Counted from the stretch's first letter, positions 26,546 to 41,834 are shown. The stretch: DNA of 64,000 nucleotides from Cacajao melanocephalus (GCA_963573385.1 CAUYLG010041326.1:56255-120254); one strand, 5' to 3'. A program made the numbers and translations. Notes: generated by a model from the sequence alone, not told the origin.

Positions 26546-26559
26546 ACAAATCTCAATGA

Positions 26560-26935
26560 TCAGTCATCATGGAGCTCTGTAATCAGGGTTCCTGCATCAT
26601 CCCGGCGATGTTGGGGAAACCGAAGTAAAATAGGGGATACCTGTTAGGCAGGGAAGGGGAGAGGAGGGGAGAAGGAAGGCAGGGGCGCAATTGAAACTCA
26701 GACAGCCAAGACCTGAGGAAGACAGGTCAGGAGCCCCCGGGTCTCTGTGGAAGAGATTTTTGGGCAGTGGAAAGGGCAGGAGCGGGCTCTTGGGTCAGGC
26801 TCAAGCACGAGGAGGCCAGTGTGGCAGAGCAAGAGTGGGTGGCAGGGAGGGGAAGGACGTGGAGGTAGAGATGTAGGGGGGACCTGCAGGCCTCCTGGAG
26901 GCCACTCTGTTGGCATTGGCTGTCACTCTGGGATG
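26560..26935. other. Unique G-rich/purine-rich interval
   Basis: GGGAAGGGGAGAGGAGGGG at about 26650-26668 and several other G runs; no gene or repeat recognised. Confidence 0.35.
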
Positions 26936-26937
26936 GA

Positions 26938-27650
<713 letters not shown>

Positions 27651-27895
27651 AGCCATTGGAGGGTGTTGACCAGAGTGGGGACTGATGCAACCTGACCTAA
27701 CTTTTGCAAAAGACCATTTTGGCTCCTGTGTTGATTGCACGCAGACTGCAGCCAATGACAGGAGCAGGTTGATGTTTAGGACACCACGGCAGGAACCTGG
27801 GGACTTGGATCACAGGGGAAATGACGGAGGCAGGAGAAGTGGGCAGATTCCGGATCTGTTTTCAAGGTGGAGCCAGCAGGATGTACTGGACTAGG
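27651..27895. mobile_element. Ancient mammalian repeat, family not assigned
   Basis: GCCATTGGAGGGTGTTGACC, AAAGACCATTTTGGCTCC and AAGGTGGAGCCAGCAGGATG match the same family as 14740 and 22480. Confidence 0.5.
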
Positions 27896-28079
27896 TGTGA
27901 TGCACCAGAGGGTGCCAGGAAGATGTAGTGGCTTAGAGAGCCCTGTGCAGACCCCGGGATCCAGGCAGAGTTAAAGAACACCTCTCTGTTGTCAAAACAT
28001 TGTTTTTATGGGTATCTTGTATTTATAGGAAGGGATACTGGCTTTCTAGATACAATAATGATATAAAAGTTTCCACTTA

Positions 28080-28388
<309 letters not shown>

Positions 28389-28727
28389 TTACTGCTGTTA
28401 AAAAGCAAGATATTGATTTGCAGTAGCTTTGAAGCTCAAAAGAAAAAAGCAAGATAATTTCAAGCAAACGTCTTATAAATGTTGGTAAATAATAGAACAT
28501 TTAGGTGGGCAGCAAATGCTGACTTTGGAAAAGCACGCTCTGTGTGTGTTGATGACATGTTAGCAGAGAAAGGAGGTGGTGTCTAAGGGCAAAAGTGGCT
28601 TGCGTGTGTGTACGTTTGCTAAAAACTGAACTCTGCTTGAAATTGAGTGAAATGGATCTCAAGTTTATTAGGAAGCTAGAAAAGACCTATAGTTTGAAGG
28701 CTTGGAATGTCTACATGAGGGACAAAG

Positions 28728-28912
28728 TGTTTCTGCAAAGGGCCAGACGGTAAATATTTTTGGTATGTGGGCCATGTCATTTCTCTACCCAATACTCAAC
28801 TCTGCCATTGTAGCGCAAAGCAGCCATGAATGAATGGGTGCGGCTGTGTTTCAGTAATGCTTCATTTTAAACATTCAGGCCAGTGGCCATAGTTGTGAAT
28901 CCTTAGCCTAGA
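28728..28912 (-). mobile_element. hAT-type DNA transposon fragment, family tentative
   Basis: TTCTGCAAAGGGCCAGACGG then TAAATATTTTTGG, and GCCATTGTAGCGCAAAGC, are typical of a widespread hAT family (MER-type) in reverse. Confidence 0.6.
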
Positions 28913-29689
28913 GTCTGCATCCCAGGGCACAGAGCCTCAAGAACATCCTCTCTCCTGGCCTTCCAGAAATTTGAGACTTACTAACCCCGAGCTTTCCTTT
29001 CTTCCAATACCTTGGGTTGGTTGAGAAGCCTTCCTTTGTTGTCAACTGCAAGTGCACGAAACTCCCTGAATGTGCTGACCTACTTTCAACTTTAAGTATT
29101 TCCACCTGGGAACTGGAATCCAATTTGACCTGGTTCAATGCCAGAAAGCTTATGTTCTTTTTTTTATAGTCTGTTTGGAAGCTCATCTCCTCTTTCCACA
29201 CCTTCGGAAACCAAACTGAACACAGATCAATTTCCAAGTGCTTCTGGGGCTCTCTGTTAATATCATGTCAAGTTACTCAATAGCTGTTCTCTTATAATTA
29301 AATGTCTGGACACATTGGACTGCCGTCCACTGAAGTTACTCTGATACCCTGGGGAAGTTTCTCTGTGCATATAATTTGAGAACGCTAGAGAACGCTTTTC
29401 TCCAAACATTTGATAAAATTAATAATACAGGTTATTAATGAAGAATCGCAAACTACAAAAAGGTGGAAACAACTAGACGGCCACTCCATAGCCTCATATT
29501 CAAGATGCAGCGGTGTTAAATGGAAAACACATTTCTTTCCAGCCTTCCTTTATCGTGTATCAGTTTATGATTTTGTTTTTCCATGCCTGAGAAAAATTAT
29601 AGCCAGACTGCATAAAAAATTTTACGTTCTTTTTTTTCTCTCAATACATGGCTTCAAAAATCACTTCCCTGTCTTTTTACAAGTTTTCA
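28913..29689. other. Unique intronic interval
   Basis: No repeat or exon recognised over about 775 bases; AT-rich after 29280. Confidence 0.4.
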
Positions 29690-30030
29690 GTAACTGTCAT
29701 ATAATCAAGTTGTTGTACCACAACTTGGAGCAATCCTCTACCGTTGGTCATTTACATTGTTTTCTTTTTTTTTTCTTTTTTGCATGCGTCTTTTTTAAAA
29801 TTTTTTAAATTTTTGTACAAATGGGGTCTCAGTATATTGCTGAAGCTGGTCTCAAACTCCTGGGTTCAAGTGATCCTCCCACCTCAGCCTCCAAAAGTGC
29901 TGTGATTACAGGCATGAGCCACTGTGCCTGGCCTGCTCTTTAAATTCCACTGCTCTGAACATAAAACTATTCCTTCATGTAGTATTGCTTGCATTAGCTA
30001 AGTTTCTAGGGTTGGGATTTTTTTTTTTTG
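29690..30030 (-). mobile_element. Old L1-like fragment, split by an Alu arm
   Basis: CATATAATCAAGTTGTTGTACCACAAC and GCTCTGAACATAAAACTATTCC look like diverged minus L1M (29698-29975). Confidence 0.5.
29795..29936 (-). mobile_element. Alu single arm
   Basis: AAATTTTTTAAATTTTTGTAC then a left-arm body ending GTGCCTGGCC. Confidence 0.88.
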
Positions 30031-30040
30031 ATGGGGTACT

Positions 30041-30410
30041 GTAGTAGTCCGTTTTCACACTATTATAAAGATGCTGTCTGAGACTGGGTAATTTATAAAC
30101 AAGAGGTTTAATTGACTCACAGTTCCACATGGCTGGGAAGGCCTCAGGAAGTTTAACAATCATGGTGGAAGGTGAAGGGGAGCAGGCACCTTCTTCACAA
30201 GGCAGCAGGAGCAAGACAGCGCACGCATGCAGGGGAAACTGCCACTTTAAAACCATCAGATCTCATGAGAACTCCCTAACTACCACGAGAACAGCATGGG
30301 GGAAATTGCCCCCATGATCCAGTTCCCTCTCATCAGATCCCTCCCTTGACACATGGAGATTACACTTCAAGATGAGATTTGGGTGGGGACACAGAGCCAA
30401 ACCATATCAG
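30041..30410 (-). mobile_element. MST/THE1-type solo LTR
   Basis: Starts AGTAGTCCGTTTTCACACTA, carries CAGATCTCATGAGAACTCC, ends GCCAAACCATATCA. Full length; no internal retroviral sequence next to it. Confidence 0.9.
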
Positions 30411-30904
30411 GGGCTTTCCAGACTTTACTGGAAAGCCTGCTAGACAAATTCTAAAAGAGCAGTAACACTGAGTTGAAATTTCTTGAGGTCAAAATATTTA
30501 ATATCTGTTTATGTTGTTTTCCAAAAGGGCTGGATTCAGATACTCTCCAGCAGTGTCTGCTGGGAGAGAAAGAGCCAGGGGTGATGGTCTGGCTTTCAGA
30601 CATTAGATCAGACAGGCAGATAGCTGAACTCCCAGGCAGTCTGTTGGTTGGTTTGTTGGTTGTTTGGATGATTTTTTGTTCTGGATCTCATTTCAAAGAG
30701 AGCAGATTGACTCCACACCTAACGCACATCCTCAGTTTTACAAAGCAGTTAAGAGGGAAGTCAGATTTCATAGTCCAAATGATGCTATTCCTTGAGTATA
30801 ATTGTGCACCAGCCATTATCCTGTGTTTCTTTATAAAGCCTCGGTGCCTTTGGATTATGAATTTGCACACAGTTGAATCACAGTAATTTGTTTTATAGTT
30901 CTGT
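30411..30904. other. Unique intronic interval
   Basis: A 137-codon open frame at 30473-30886 has no recognisable domain and no codon or splice context; not called as a gene. Confidence 0.35.
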
Positions 30905-31050
30905 CATTCGGGGAGTGACGTTTCTTCCAAGGCCTCAGCTCCCTCATCTGTAAAATGGAAATAATAAGAATTCACTGGACAAATATTCAGTGTGCCTGTC
31001 AGGTGTGCCAGCCCCTGTGCAGTCCATCTCTGGAGCTAGCATGGAAGGCG
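30905..31050 (+). mobile_element. MIR SINE
   Basis: CCTCAGCTCCCTCATCTGTA then AAATGGAAATAATAAGAA. Confidence 0.75.
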
Positions 31051-31068
31051 TACATTAAAAAGATAGTC

Positions 31069-31341
31069 ACGTTGGGTGCAGTGGTTCATGCCTCTATTCC
31101 CAACAGCCTGAGAGGTTGAGGCAGGTGGACCACTTGAGACCAGTCTGGGCAACATGGCAAAACCCTGTCTCTACAAAAAAAAAAATACAAAAAGTTAGCC
31201 AGGCTTAGTGGCACACACCTGTAGCTGAGCCAAGACGCTGAGGTAGTCACCTGAGCCCAGAAGGTAAGGCTGCAGTGAGCTGTGATTGCACCACTGTACT
31301 CCAGCCTGGGCAACAGAGTGAGATCGTGTTTCAAAAAAAAA
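31069..31341 (+). mobile_element. AluJ-like, internal deletion
   Basis: Right arm shortened (CTGTAGCTGAGCCAAGACG); A-tail leads straight into the next Alu. Confidence 0.88.
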
Positions 31342-31975
<634 letters not shown>

Positions 31976-32090
31976 TGAAAGGCTGGGTGCCACCACTGAG
32001 CTGCGAAGTGACAGAGTAGGGGAGTGGAGGCTGGAAGATGTCTCTCTCCTTGTGCGAGTGAGCAATGCCCATGGTGGTCTAGCAGAATAA

Positions 32091-32971
<881 letters not shown>

Positions 32972-33103
32972 CTATTTATTTTGTTGAGACGGGAGTCTCA
33001 CTATGTTGCCCCAGCTGATCTTGAACTACTTAGCTCAAGCAAACCTCCAGCCTTGACCTCCCAAAGTGCTGAGATTACAGGAGTGAGCCACCGCACCCAA
33101 CTG
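32972..33103 (-). mobile_element. Older Alu arm left outside the AluY
   Basis: CTATTTATTTTGTTGAGACGG then a left-arm body ending GCACCCAACTG. Confidence 0.85.
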
Positions 33104-33490
33104 GGAGTTAGGGATATTGAGAGCCCCAGGTATCATTCCAGACCCAGTCATAAAACTCATGACATCATCACCACCATCCCCATCTCCAAGAGAATCTAGC
33201 CAATACTTGCATGTCATAATTTAAATCAGTGGTCAGAGTAGGCCTGAGTAGGAGGAGAATGCTGGCCCCTGTGGCCTCCCTGAGATGTGAGCCCATGAAA
33301 GAATGAAGTCTGCCTTGAGTTCCAACAGGTAGCTGCTCTAGGGGGTGGAAACCTGAGCTCCATCATTCCCTCTAATTGTCATTCCATCTGGACAGAAGGA
33401 GCCCCGCTGGGAGAGAGAAATTAATTGTTTGGTTTATTATCGGTTCTTAAGGTCTCACACTGGTAAGAAGTCCAGAATTAGTTACATACT
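33104..33490. other. Unique intronic interval
   Basis: No feature recognised. Confidence 0.35.
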
Positions 33491-33831
<341 letters not shown>

Positions 33832-33954
33832 TACTTTTTTATGATTAAGTGCCACAGGTTAAACTCTTTTCTCAGGGATTTAAATTTTATAGACACATGA
33901 CTGACATGTAATAGACATTCAGCATTCATTGGCAGGAACAGGAGAAGTCAGGTT

Positions 33955-33984
33955 GTTGGATGGGCTTTGGGCTTTGGGCTTTGG
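33955..33984 (+). repeat. GGCTTTG short tandem repeat
   Basis: Three to four GGGCTTT units. Confidence 0.8.
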
Positions 33985-34145
33985 TTCAAACTGCAGTTCC
34001 CCAGGTCAGTAGCTCCACAATCTCGGGCATGTTCCTAAACTATCTGGGCTTTATTTTTTCCCTCGGTAACTTATAAGAGCACCTACTCCACAAACTCAGG
34101 AAAATAAACAGCAGGTGCTCAATAAACAGTGGCCAGTATTGTTAG
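33985..34145 (+). mobile_element. MIR SINE
   Basis: CTCGGGCATGTTCCTAAACT and the terminal GGTGCTCAATAAACAGTGG fit MIR. Confidence 0.65.
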
Positions 34146-34159
34146 TCAACATTTAGACT

Positions 34160-34880
<721 letters not shown>

Positions 34881-34895
34881 TTTATATTTATTTTC

Positions 34896-35184
34896 ATTTT
34901 TTTTTGAGACAGAGTCTCACTCTGTCACTGAGAGTGGAGTGCAGTGCAATCTCGGCTCACTGCAACCTCCACCTCCCAAGTTGAAGCGATTCTCCTGCCT
35001 CAGCCTCCCAAGTAGCTAGGATTACAGGTGCCTGCCACCATGCCCAGCTAATTTTTGTATTTTTAGTAAAGATGGGGTTTCTCCATATTGACCAAGCTGA
35101 TCTCAAACTCCTGACCTCAAATGATCTGCCTGCCTCAGCCTCCCAAAGTGCTGGGATTACAGACGTGAGCCACCACACCCGGCC
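34896..35184 (-). mobile_element. AluS-like with TSD
   Basis: TATTTATTTTCA before and CTATTTATTTTCAG after. Confidence 0.93.
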
Positions 35185-35337
35185 TCTATTTATTTTCAGT
35201 AGTACAGGTCTAAAGATGTGATTTAGAAAGCAGGAATAGTTAAGGAGTGAGAATAGCATGGACTTGGCAATCAGAAAGATATAGGGGCTTATCAGGGTAA
35301 CAGTACTCCCTGTATGTTATTAGATCAGTCAGTTAAC

Positions 35338-35636
35338 TTTTTTTTTTTTTTGAGACAGTCTCACTTTGTCGCCCAGGCTGGAGCACAGTGGTGCAATCTT
35401 GGTTCACTGCAACCTCTGCCTCCCAAGCTCAAGCCATCCTCCCACCTCTGCCGCCTGAGTAGCTGGGACTACAGACATGTGCCACCACTCAGAGCTAATT
35501 TTTGTATGTTTGTATTTTTTTTGTAGAGACCTGATTTCACTATGCTGCCCCAGCAGTTCTTGAATTCCTCAGCTCAAGAAATCTGCCCATGTTGACCTCC
35601 CAAAGCGCTGGGATTACAGGCATGAGCCACCAGACT
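35338..35636 (-). mobile_element. Alu with TSD
   Basis: CAGTCAGTTAACTTTT before and CAGTCAGTCAGCTTTT after. Confidence 0.92.
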
Positions 35637-35639
35637 CAG

Positions 35640-35765
35640 TCAGTCAGCTTTTGTGTGCCCAATATCTGTGAAATGGAAGCAAAAATTCCTAGCACAAAAG
35701 CGTTGTTTCGATCAATCAGATAATATGTGGAAAGTACTTAGCTCAGTCCTAGGTGCTCAAAGGAA
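35640..35765 (+). mobile_element. MIR SINE
   Basis: CTGTGAAATGGAAGCAAAAAT, GTGGAAAGTACTTAGCTCAG then TCCTAGGTGCTCAAA. Confidence 0.65.
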
Positions 35766-36017
35766 TTTATCTCAAATTCCTTTGTGCACAAATTTGAGCA
35801 CAAAATAGGTGTTCAAACACAAATAAAGGTTATAGCTTTTGTTACATGTGTTAGGGATGCTTAGTATTTCAAAGGGGGCTAAGTAAACCCTGAAGACAAA
35901 TGAATAACTCTCATTTGTTTAGCAAGATAGAGTTTTGCATGGCATTTTTACCTCCATGTCAATGTTTGATCTTCAGACTGACCTTGGGAGGTATGGACAG
36001 CCCCTTAGAGCGATGAG
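35766..36017. other. Unassigned interval
   Basis: Short inner repeat around CAAATTCCTTTGTGCACAAATTTGAGC at 35773-35800 gives imperfect inverted AAATT/AATTT pieces; nothing else. Confidence 0.3.
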
Positions 36018-36589
<572 letters not shown>

Positions 36590-36805
36590 ATTGAATGCAG
36601 GTTATTTTGTGTGATGGATGTACCTGAGTTTATTTTAACCAGTTCCCACTGATGGACAATTAGGTTATTATCAGTTTATATCTATGAGACAAATTCCTTC
36701 AAGTAGAATTATGCTAGGAATAAATGGTTTGTGCACTTACAATTTTACAGATTTTGACAAATTGCTCTTCAAGACATTTGTATGAATTTCCTCTCCTGCC
36801 AGCAA
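36590..36805 (-). mobile_element. Old L1-like fragment
   Basis: CCAGTTCCCACTGATGGACA then ATTTAGGTTATT-like and CTCTCCTGCCAGCAATGAATG fit the reverse of a diverged L1M. Confidence 0.5.
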
Positions 36806-37270
36806 TGAATGAAGCGCCAGTTCCCCTGCATCATGAACATGGCCAAATATTTCATGATAAAAAGTCTGTGGAAAAAGCAGAGGAAAAGTGAGATGGTGGC
36901 TGGGAGGCCATCAGGAGGTGGGGGCAGCTGTCCACGTGGGAAACTATGGGTACCTGAACAAGGACAGAGGAAAGAGAGGGAGGGAGTGGAGCCCAGAGCT
37001 ACTGTGGAAGTCAAAGTCTGTGGCGTGGCGGTGAGGGAAGATAACAGAAATGAGGAATCAGATTTCTTGAGTTTCTGGCTTGAACAAATGAGCAGGCAGT
37101 GGGTCTGTTAAGGGAGATGCTTAACATAGGAAAGGAAATAGGTGTCTTGAAGAGAAGATGATGACTGTGAGAATATATTGCACTTGATATGCAGGACATC
37201 CTGATGAACCAGGGAGAGGATTTGGGGATAGTGAATCATTTTTGGAAACCATGAATGTGCATGAGATCTC
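36806..37270. other. Unique intronic interval
   Basis: No feature recognised; purine-rich around 36960-36995. Confidence 0.35.
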
Positions 37271-37275
37271 CCAGA

Positions 37276-37455
37276 GATGGGTAGGTGGGTGGGTGGGTGG
37301 ATGGATGGATGGATGGATGCATGGATGGAAAGATGGATGGATGGATAGGTGGATGGGAAGGTGGATGGATGGATAGATGGAAAATGGATAGGTAGGAAGA
37401 GAAGATGGATAGAGAGATGGAGGGAGAGAGGGATACATGGATGAATGAATAGACA
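37276..37455 (+). repeat. (GGAT)n / (GGTG)n tetranucleotide array
   Basis: GGGT units give way to GGAT units with scattered variants over about 180 bp. The open frames here (Ser/His/Pro/Ile) are only its translation. Confidence 0.95.
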
Positions 37456-37522
37456 AACTGACAAAAACAGAAACGTAGACTTTATTGCCTTAAGATCGAA
37501 CCATATGAAATTACTATTTCTG

Positions 37523-37828
37523 GCCAGGTACAGCGGCTCATGCCTGTAATCCCAGCACTTTGGGAGGCCAAGGTTGGGGAGCGGATCACTTAAGATCAGG
37601 AGTTTGAGACCAGCCTGGCCAACATGGTGAAATGCCATTTCTACTAAAAATACAAAAATTAGCTGGGCATGGTCGCTTGCACCTGTAACCCCAGCTACTC
37701 AGGAAGCTGAGGCAAGAACATTGCTTGAACCTGTGAGGTGGAAGTTGCAGTGAGCCACGATGGCACACTGAACTCCAGCCTGGATGACAGAGCAAGATTC
37801 CTTCTCAAAAGAAAAAGAAAAGAAAGAA
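37523..37828 (+). mobile_element. AluS-like
   Basis: GGCCAGGTACAGCGGCTC start; AAAAGAAAAGAAAG tail. Confidence 0.92.
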
Positions 37829-37862
37829 ATTACAATTTTTGTTTTAAAAATTATCAAGTGCT

Positions 37863-38370
<508 letters not shown>

Positions 38371-38645
38371 GGTTTTCATTGGCAAATAGTGTCAATTTCA
38401 TGTAGTTCCCCTCCATCTATTTTTTTATTTGGCCAAAGAGATCCTTCCAGGTTCCCAATCTGTAGCATCAACAGATCTGCTTTGTGGAGTCCCCTTTGGC
38501 CCTTGTTCTGCCCCGATTTGGGGGCTGGAGGCTGACATTTCTCCCTGTCAGAGTTCGGGTTGAATTGCCCTAACGTGCTGATTACTGCACCAAGGATGCC
38601 GGTATCTGACTTGTAATAATTATAGATTTCCTCTGCGATTTGATC

Positions 38646-38655
38646 CCATTGGTTG
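38646..38655 (-). promoter_or_regulatory. CCAAT box (NF-Y type)
   Basis: On the minus strand this reads AACCAATGGG, a full match to the NF-Y core with favourable flanks. It shares bases with the X-box at 38652-38665. Confidence 0.5.
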
Positions 38656-38665
38656 CCTCGGCAAC
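38652..38665. promoter_or_regulatory. RFX X-box, perfect palindrome
   Basis: GTTGCC-TC-GGCAAC fits the RFX dimer consensus at every position, with a 2-base spacer. RFX factors bind such sites at ciliary and neuronal genes. The overlapping CCAAT motif resembles the X/Y-box pairing seen at RFX target promoters. Confidence 0.7.
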
Positions 38666-38758
38666 GGCGTAATAGCTCCACCAAAGCGCTGTCACTGTGA
38701 TTTAGGACCAGTGTGTCTCTCCTGCAGCCTCCATTCTGGGTGCCTCCACCCCCTTGCC

Positions 38759-38772
38759 GTCGTCATGGTAAC
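38759..38772. promoter_or_regulatory. Second RFX X-box, one mismatch
   Basis: GTCGTC-AT-GGTAAC: the right half is perfect and the left half departs at one position from GTNRCC. It lies 107 bases downstream of the perfect site, in the same CpG-rich block. Confidence 0.5.
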
Positions 38773-38824
38773 CGATGAGCAGCTTGTGAGCGAAAGCTCT
38801 CTGCCCACCGCCCTCCCCCCGCCG

Positions 38825-38832
38825 CCCCGCCC
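38825..38832 (-). promoter_or_regulatory. GC box (Sp1/KLF type)
   Basis: CCCCGCCC lies within a C-rich run at 38807-38838, which also carries CCGCC repeats. Confidence 0.45.
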
Positions 38833-39110
38833 TCTCCCCATCTTTTGATGATCCCCATTTCCTCTTCTGGGGCCCCGTGGACCCGCGTTGACCCAGCATG
38901 GGCTACAATGGGGGAGCTGAGTAATTGCTCCCCGTAGGTTCCTCCCCACCCCCCGGAAGGGATCAGGCAGACCGCAGGAGCCAGAGGAGCCCTTCTGCCC
39001 TGGGTGTCCTGGAGATGACTTGGCGCCCCTTGGAGCCCCGTCATGGCTGTGGCTGCATCCGCAATAATGCAACAGCGGAGTCCTGGGGAAGCCATTTAGA
39101 AATCTGAAGC

Positions 39111-39735
39111 CCTGGATCTCTGCTTTGTCCCTTCAGGGGTTCCTGAGCCTGTTTAAAAAAAATCTAGGAAGAGGCCCCTAACAGGGAAAAGGGGAGAGAG
39201 ATCGCCTATTTTACAAGGTCTGAGATGATGTGATTTATCCTTCTGGCTTAAACCGAGCTGGGCTTAAAACATCTTTTAAAAAGATGTGTATTGTATTTTT
39301 TTCTCTGTTTATCTCGCTCTTTCTGCCTCTGTTAATCTTTGTTTCTGTATGAATTGTATCCTTTCTGTTTCTGTCTGAAAACCTTTCTCTTTCTGAACCC
39401 ATCTCTCAGTCTCTCACATTCTATCTCTCCCCTCCTCCTTCACCTTCCCTCCATCCCTCTCCCTTGCGCACTTGCTGGGTATCAGCTGAGTGCATCCTTT
39501 TCCCAAACCTGCTCTGCTTCCAAGGGGCCCTTTTCGGTCTCCTCCACCTGTGCCCATGTTTTGGGGACTGCCTGGAAATCCAGGGCACCCTCCTGAGGAG
39601 GGAGCTGGTGCCCAGCGGCTCCTCTTAGGATGAACCCAGCCAGCTGCATTCCTGGCCTCTGCAGAATGACATAGAGAAGGCATTTTAAGCAGGCGAGCTG
39701 AGCTTGCCGCAGGACTCCGACCACCAGGCATCGTG
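39111..39735. other. Unique interval with a pyrimidine-rich tract
   Basis: Downstream of the X-box block. CT-rich from 39300 to 39475. An acceptor-like pyrimidine run ends in CTTCAG at about 39136, but no exon can be defined. Confidence 0.4.
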
Positions 39736-39737
39736 AG

Positions 39738-39930
39738 TGCAACTGTATATGTGTGTCTGTGTGCATGTGCACATGTGTGTGCACACACACATGTGCATCC
39801 TTACATTTGTATGTATCTACTGGCATGGGGAGGTGGTGCCAGTGTCTGTCAGTGCTGTTATCTGTGCTGTTGGTGTGTGCAAGTGTGTGTGCATGCACCC
39901 TTGTGCACCTGTGTACATGTGTGCCTGGCT
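39738..39930 (+). repeat. Interrupted (TG)n/(CA)n with perfect inverted repeat
   Basis: Arms of 14 bases at 39768-39781 and 39784-39797 (TGCACATGTGTGTG and its reverse complement) are separated by 2 bases. Confidence 0.85.
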
Positions 39931-41225
39931 CTCTGTGTGAAGGTCACACAAATGTACCAAACAGATTTTTCAAGGATGCTTTGTGAACACAGCAGGATGA
40001 GACCCTTTAAAGTGGAGACAAAATAATGAAAGATGGATATAGAAATGAGAGATAAGGAATTGCTTTTATCAGTAGGCTTGCAACAGCACAATCTGCCTGT
40101 GTCTCGTCCTAGGAAATGCAGTGAGAGTCACCTTGAAAAGGCATTCGGGTTCAAGCCCCAAAATAAATCCTTTCCCTTCATTCTAAGGACAAGAACAGCA
40201 CAAAGACAAACACCCCTTTCTCTTTGAAACTCAGGGGAATGGAAGGCTGGGGGCGGGGCGCTGTCACTGGGCATTTTAGGTGGAGTTTGCAGTGACAATC
40301 TCAGTTGACAGCTTGGGCGACTCATGCCAAGACTAGAAGTCAGGAAGGTCTGGACAGCCGCTCTCTTCACATCTTGTGGCTGATTAGAAGTTCATGTTGA
40401 ATTTTTTCCCAGAAGCAGCCTATACCCAGGAGGCAACCAGAAGAAACCAGTTTTAGAAAATGCAGTTTCATTTGCAGGACAAGGTATAGGAATCCAGACA
40501 CGTTGCCACTGAAGATCCTACAGTTGGTGTGTGCAAGCTGGCAGCCAGGCCGCTGCCGGAGGAAGGGGGTCCTTTGTGCTTTGTGTGCCCCTGGGTATTT
40601 GGGAAATTTGGCAGCCAGTTGCTCCAAGTGAACCCTGACTCTGGAGTAGGCACTGGCCTGGGCACCCTGGTAGAGAGGACAGAGCCAGAGAAAAGGACTG
40701 GCCTCAGGAAGTTTCCAGTTCAAATAGGAATAGACCCGATGACATGGTACTCTCACACTCAGAGACGTTCCTGCTGCCTGCATTTCCTGCAGGCTGCCAT
40801 CCTCCTTCCCCTTCCCTGGCCTCTGTCTGCCACAGCCACCCTTGTCTACCTGCCATGCTCTAATCATCATTAAACATCCCCTGTCACTGCTTTCTGGAAA
40901 TCTTTAACTTCCACCCAAGAACAGCTAATGCTATGCACCCTCCTCTACCTGCTGAAATCACCTTGAACCTCTGACATTACGTGTCCAACTGACCTCTTTC
41001 CCCACATTTGCCCATGAGCTGCACTTTATTTTGCAAGGACATATAGAAAACTATTCATGCAACTACATGCAAAATGACTGGCTGGGCTTCTTAAAATGCC
41101 AGTGTCTTAAAAGGCAAAACAGCTGAGAAATAGTTCCAGGTTAAAAGAGATTAAAGAACCATAAGCCCAAATGCAATGTATGATCTGAGGATGAAGCCTG
41201 GATCAGATGAAGAAAATGCATTTGT
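39931..41225. other. Long unique interval
   Basis: About 1.3 kb without recognised repeats. A 167-codon minus-strand frame (40367-40870) looks like chance. The low repeat content may reflect constraint near the candidate promoter. Confidence 0.4.
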
Positions 41226-41226
41226 G

Positions 41227-41520
41227 GGCTGGGCTTAGTGGCTCATACCTGTAATTCCAGTGTTTTGGGAGGCCGAGAGGGGAGGATCACTGGAGGTCAA
41301 GAGTTAGAAACTAGCCTCAGGAATATAGTGAGACCCAATATCTACGAAAAATAAACTAGCTGGACATAGTGATGTGTGCCTGTGGTCCCAGCTACTCAGG
41401 AGGTTGAGGCAAACGGATCACCTGAGCCCAGGAGTTTGAGGCTGCAGTGAGCCATAAGCCACGATCATGCCACTGCACTCCAGCCTAGGTAGTAGAGTGA
41501 CACCCTCTTAAAAAAATTAT
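41227..41520 (+). mobile_element. AluJ-like
   Basis: GGGCTGGGCTTAGTGGCTC start; linker partly lost (ACGAAAAATAAACTAGC). Confidence 0.9.
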
Positions 41521-41820
41521 AAAGACATTTAAGGGATAAGTAGGAATATCTGAATTTAGATAATAGTATTTTCATGTCATGAATATGCCAATAATAAATA
41601 AATAAAAGAGAATTATATTTTATTAGTGATACACTTCATGAGAGCAATTTAGTATCTCACAACATTTGTACTGAGGTTATTCAGGAGAATGTCTTGTTCT
41701 TCGGAAGATAGATAATAGGGTGGGTACAAATGTGGCAAAATGTTAACAGTTTCTAGGATTACAGGTGGTTGTGGAACTATCTTCAGAACTTTATGTGGGT
41801 TTGAAGATTTTCCATTGTCC
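41521..41820 (+). mobile_element. L1M 3' UTR
   Basis: GAATGTCTTGTTCTTCGG, CAAATGTGGCAAAATGTTAAC and TTTGAAGATTTTCC are characteristic. Confidence 0.65.
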
Positions 41821-41834
41821 AGCTGGACACTCTG

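Larger units (their letters stand above)
38560..39110 (+). promoter_or_regulatory. Candidate internal ABAT promoter/enhancer: CpG-rich block with two RFX X-boxes
   Basis: This repeat-free block has far more CpGs than its surroundings. At 38652-38665 it holds GTTGCCTCGGCAAC, a perfect palindromic match to the RFX consensus GTNRCC-N2-RGYAAC. A CCAAT box on the minus strand (AACCAATGGG, 38646-38655) overlaps the X-box's left half. A second X-box, GTCGTCATGGTAAC at 38759-38772, has one mismatch, and a CCCCGCCC GC box lies at 38825-38832. The block is about 22.7 kb upstream of the ABAT coding exon. ABAT is known to have alternative 5' untranslated exons, so an internal promoter is plausible. I could not fix a start site or a convincing 5' splice site. 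It could equally be an enhancer. Confidence 0.55.

Noticed and set aside
30473..30886. 137-codon plus-strand open frame
   Set aside because: No domain or splice context; chance frame.
37276..37455. CRISPR-like array
   Set aside because: Units are 4 bp with no spacers, in a primate genome; it is a tetranucleotide repeat.
37108..37638. 176-codon minus-strand open frame rich in Ser, His, Pro and Ile
   Set aside because: It is the translation of the (GGAT)n array plus an Alu end; no gene structure.
38376..38684. 102-codon minus-strand frame over the X-box block
   Set aside because: The frame overlaps strong regulatory motifs; conserved regulatory DNA can be open by chance and no protein is recognised.
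39721..39737. Donor-like GTGAGT after CATC at about 39731 as the end of a first exon
   Set aside because: It lies at the edge of the TG repeat, is far from the X-box block, and the -1/-2 bases are poor.
40367..40870. 167-codon minus-strand open frame
   Set aside because: No recognisable domain, no splice or promoter context, and length within chance for 64 kb on six frames.
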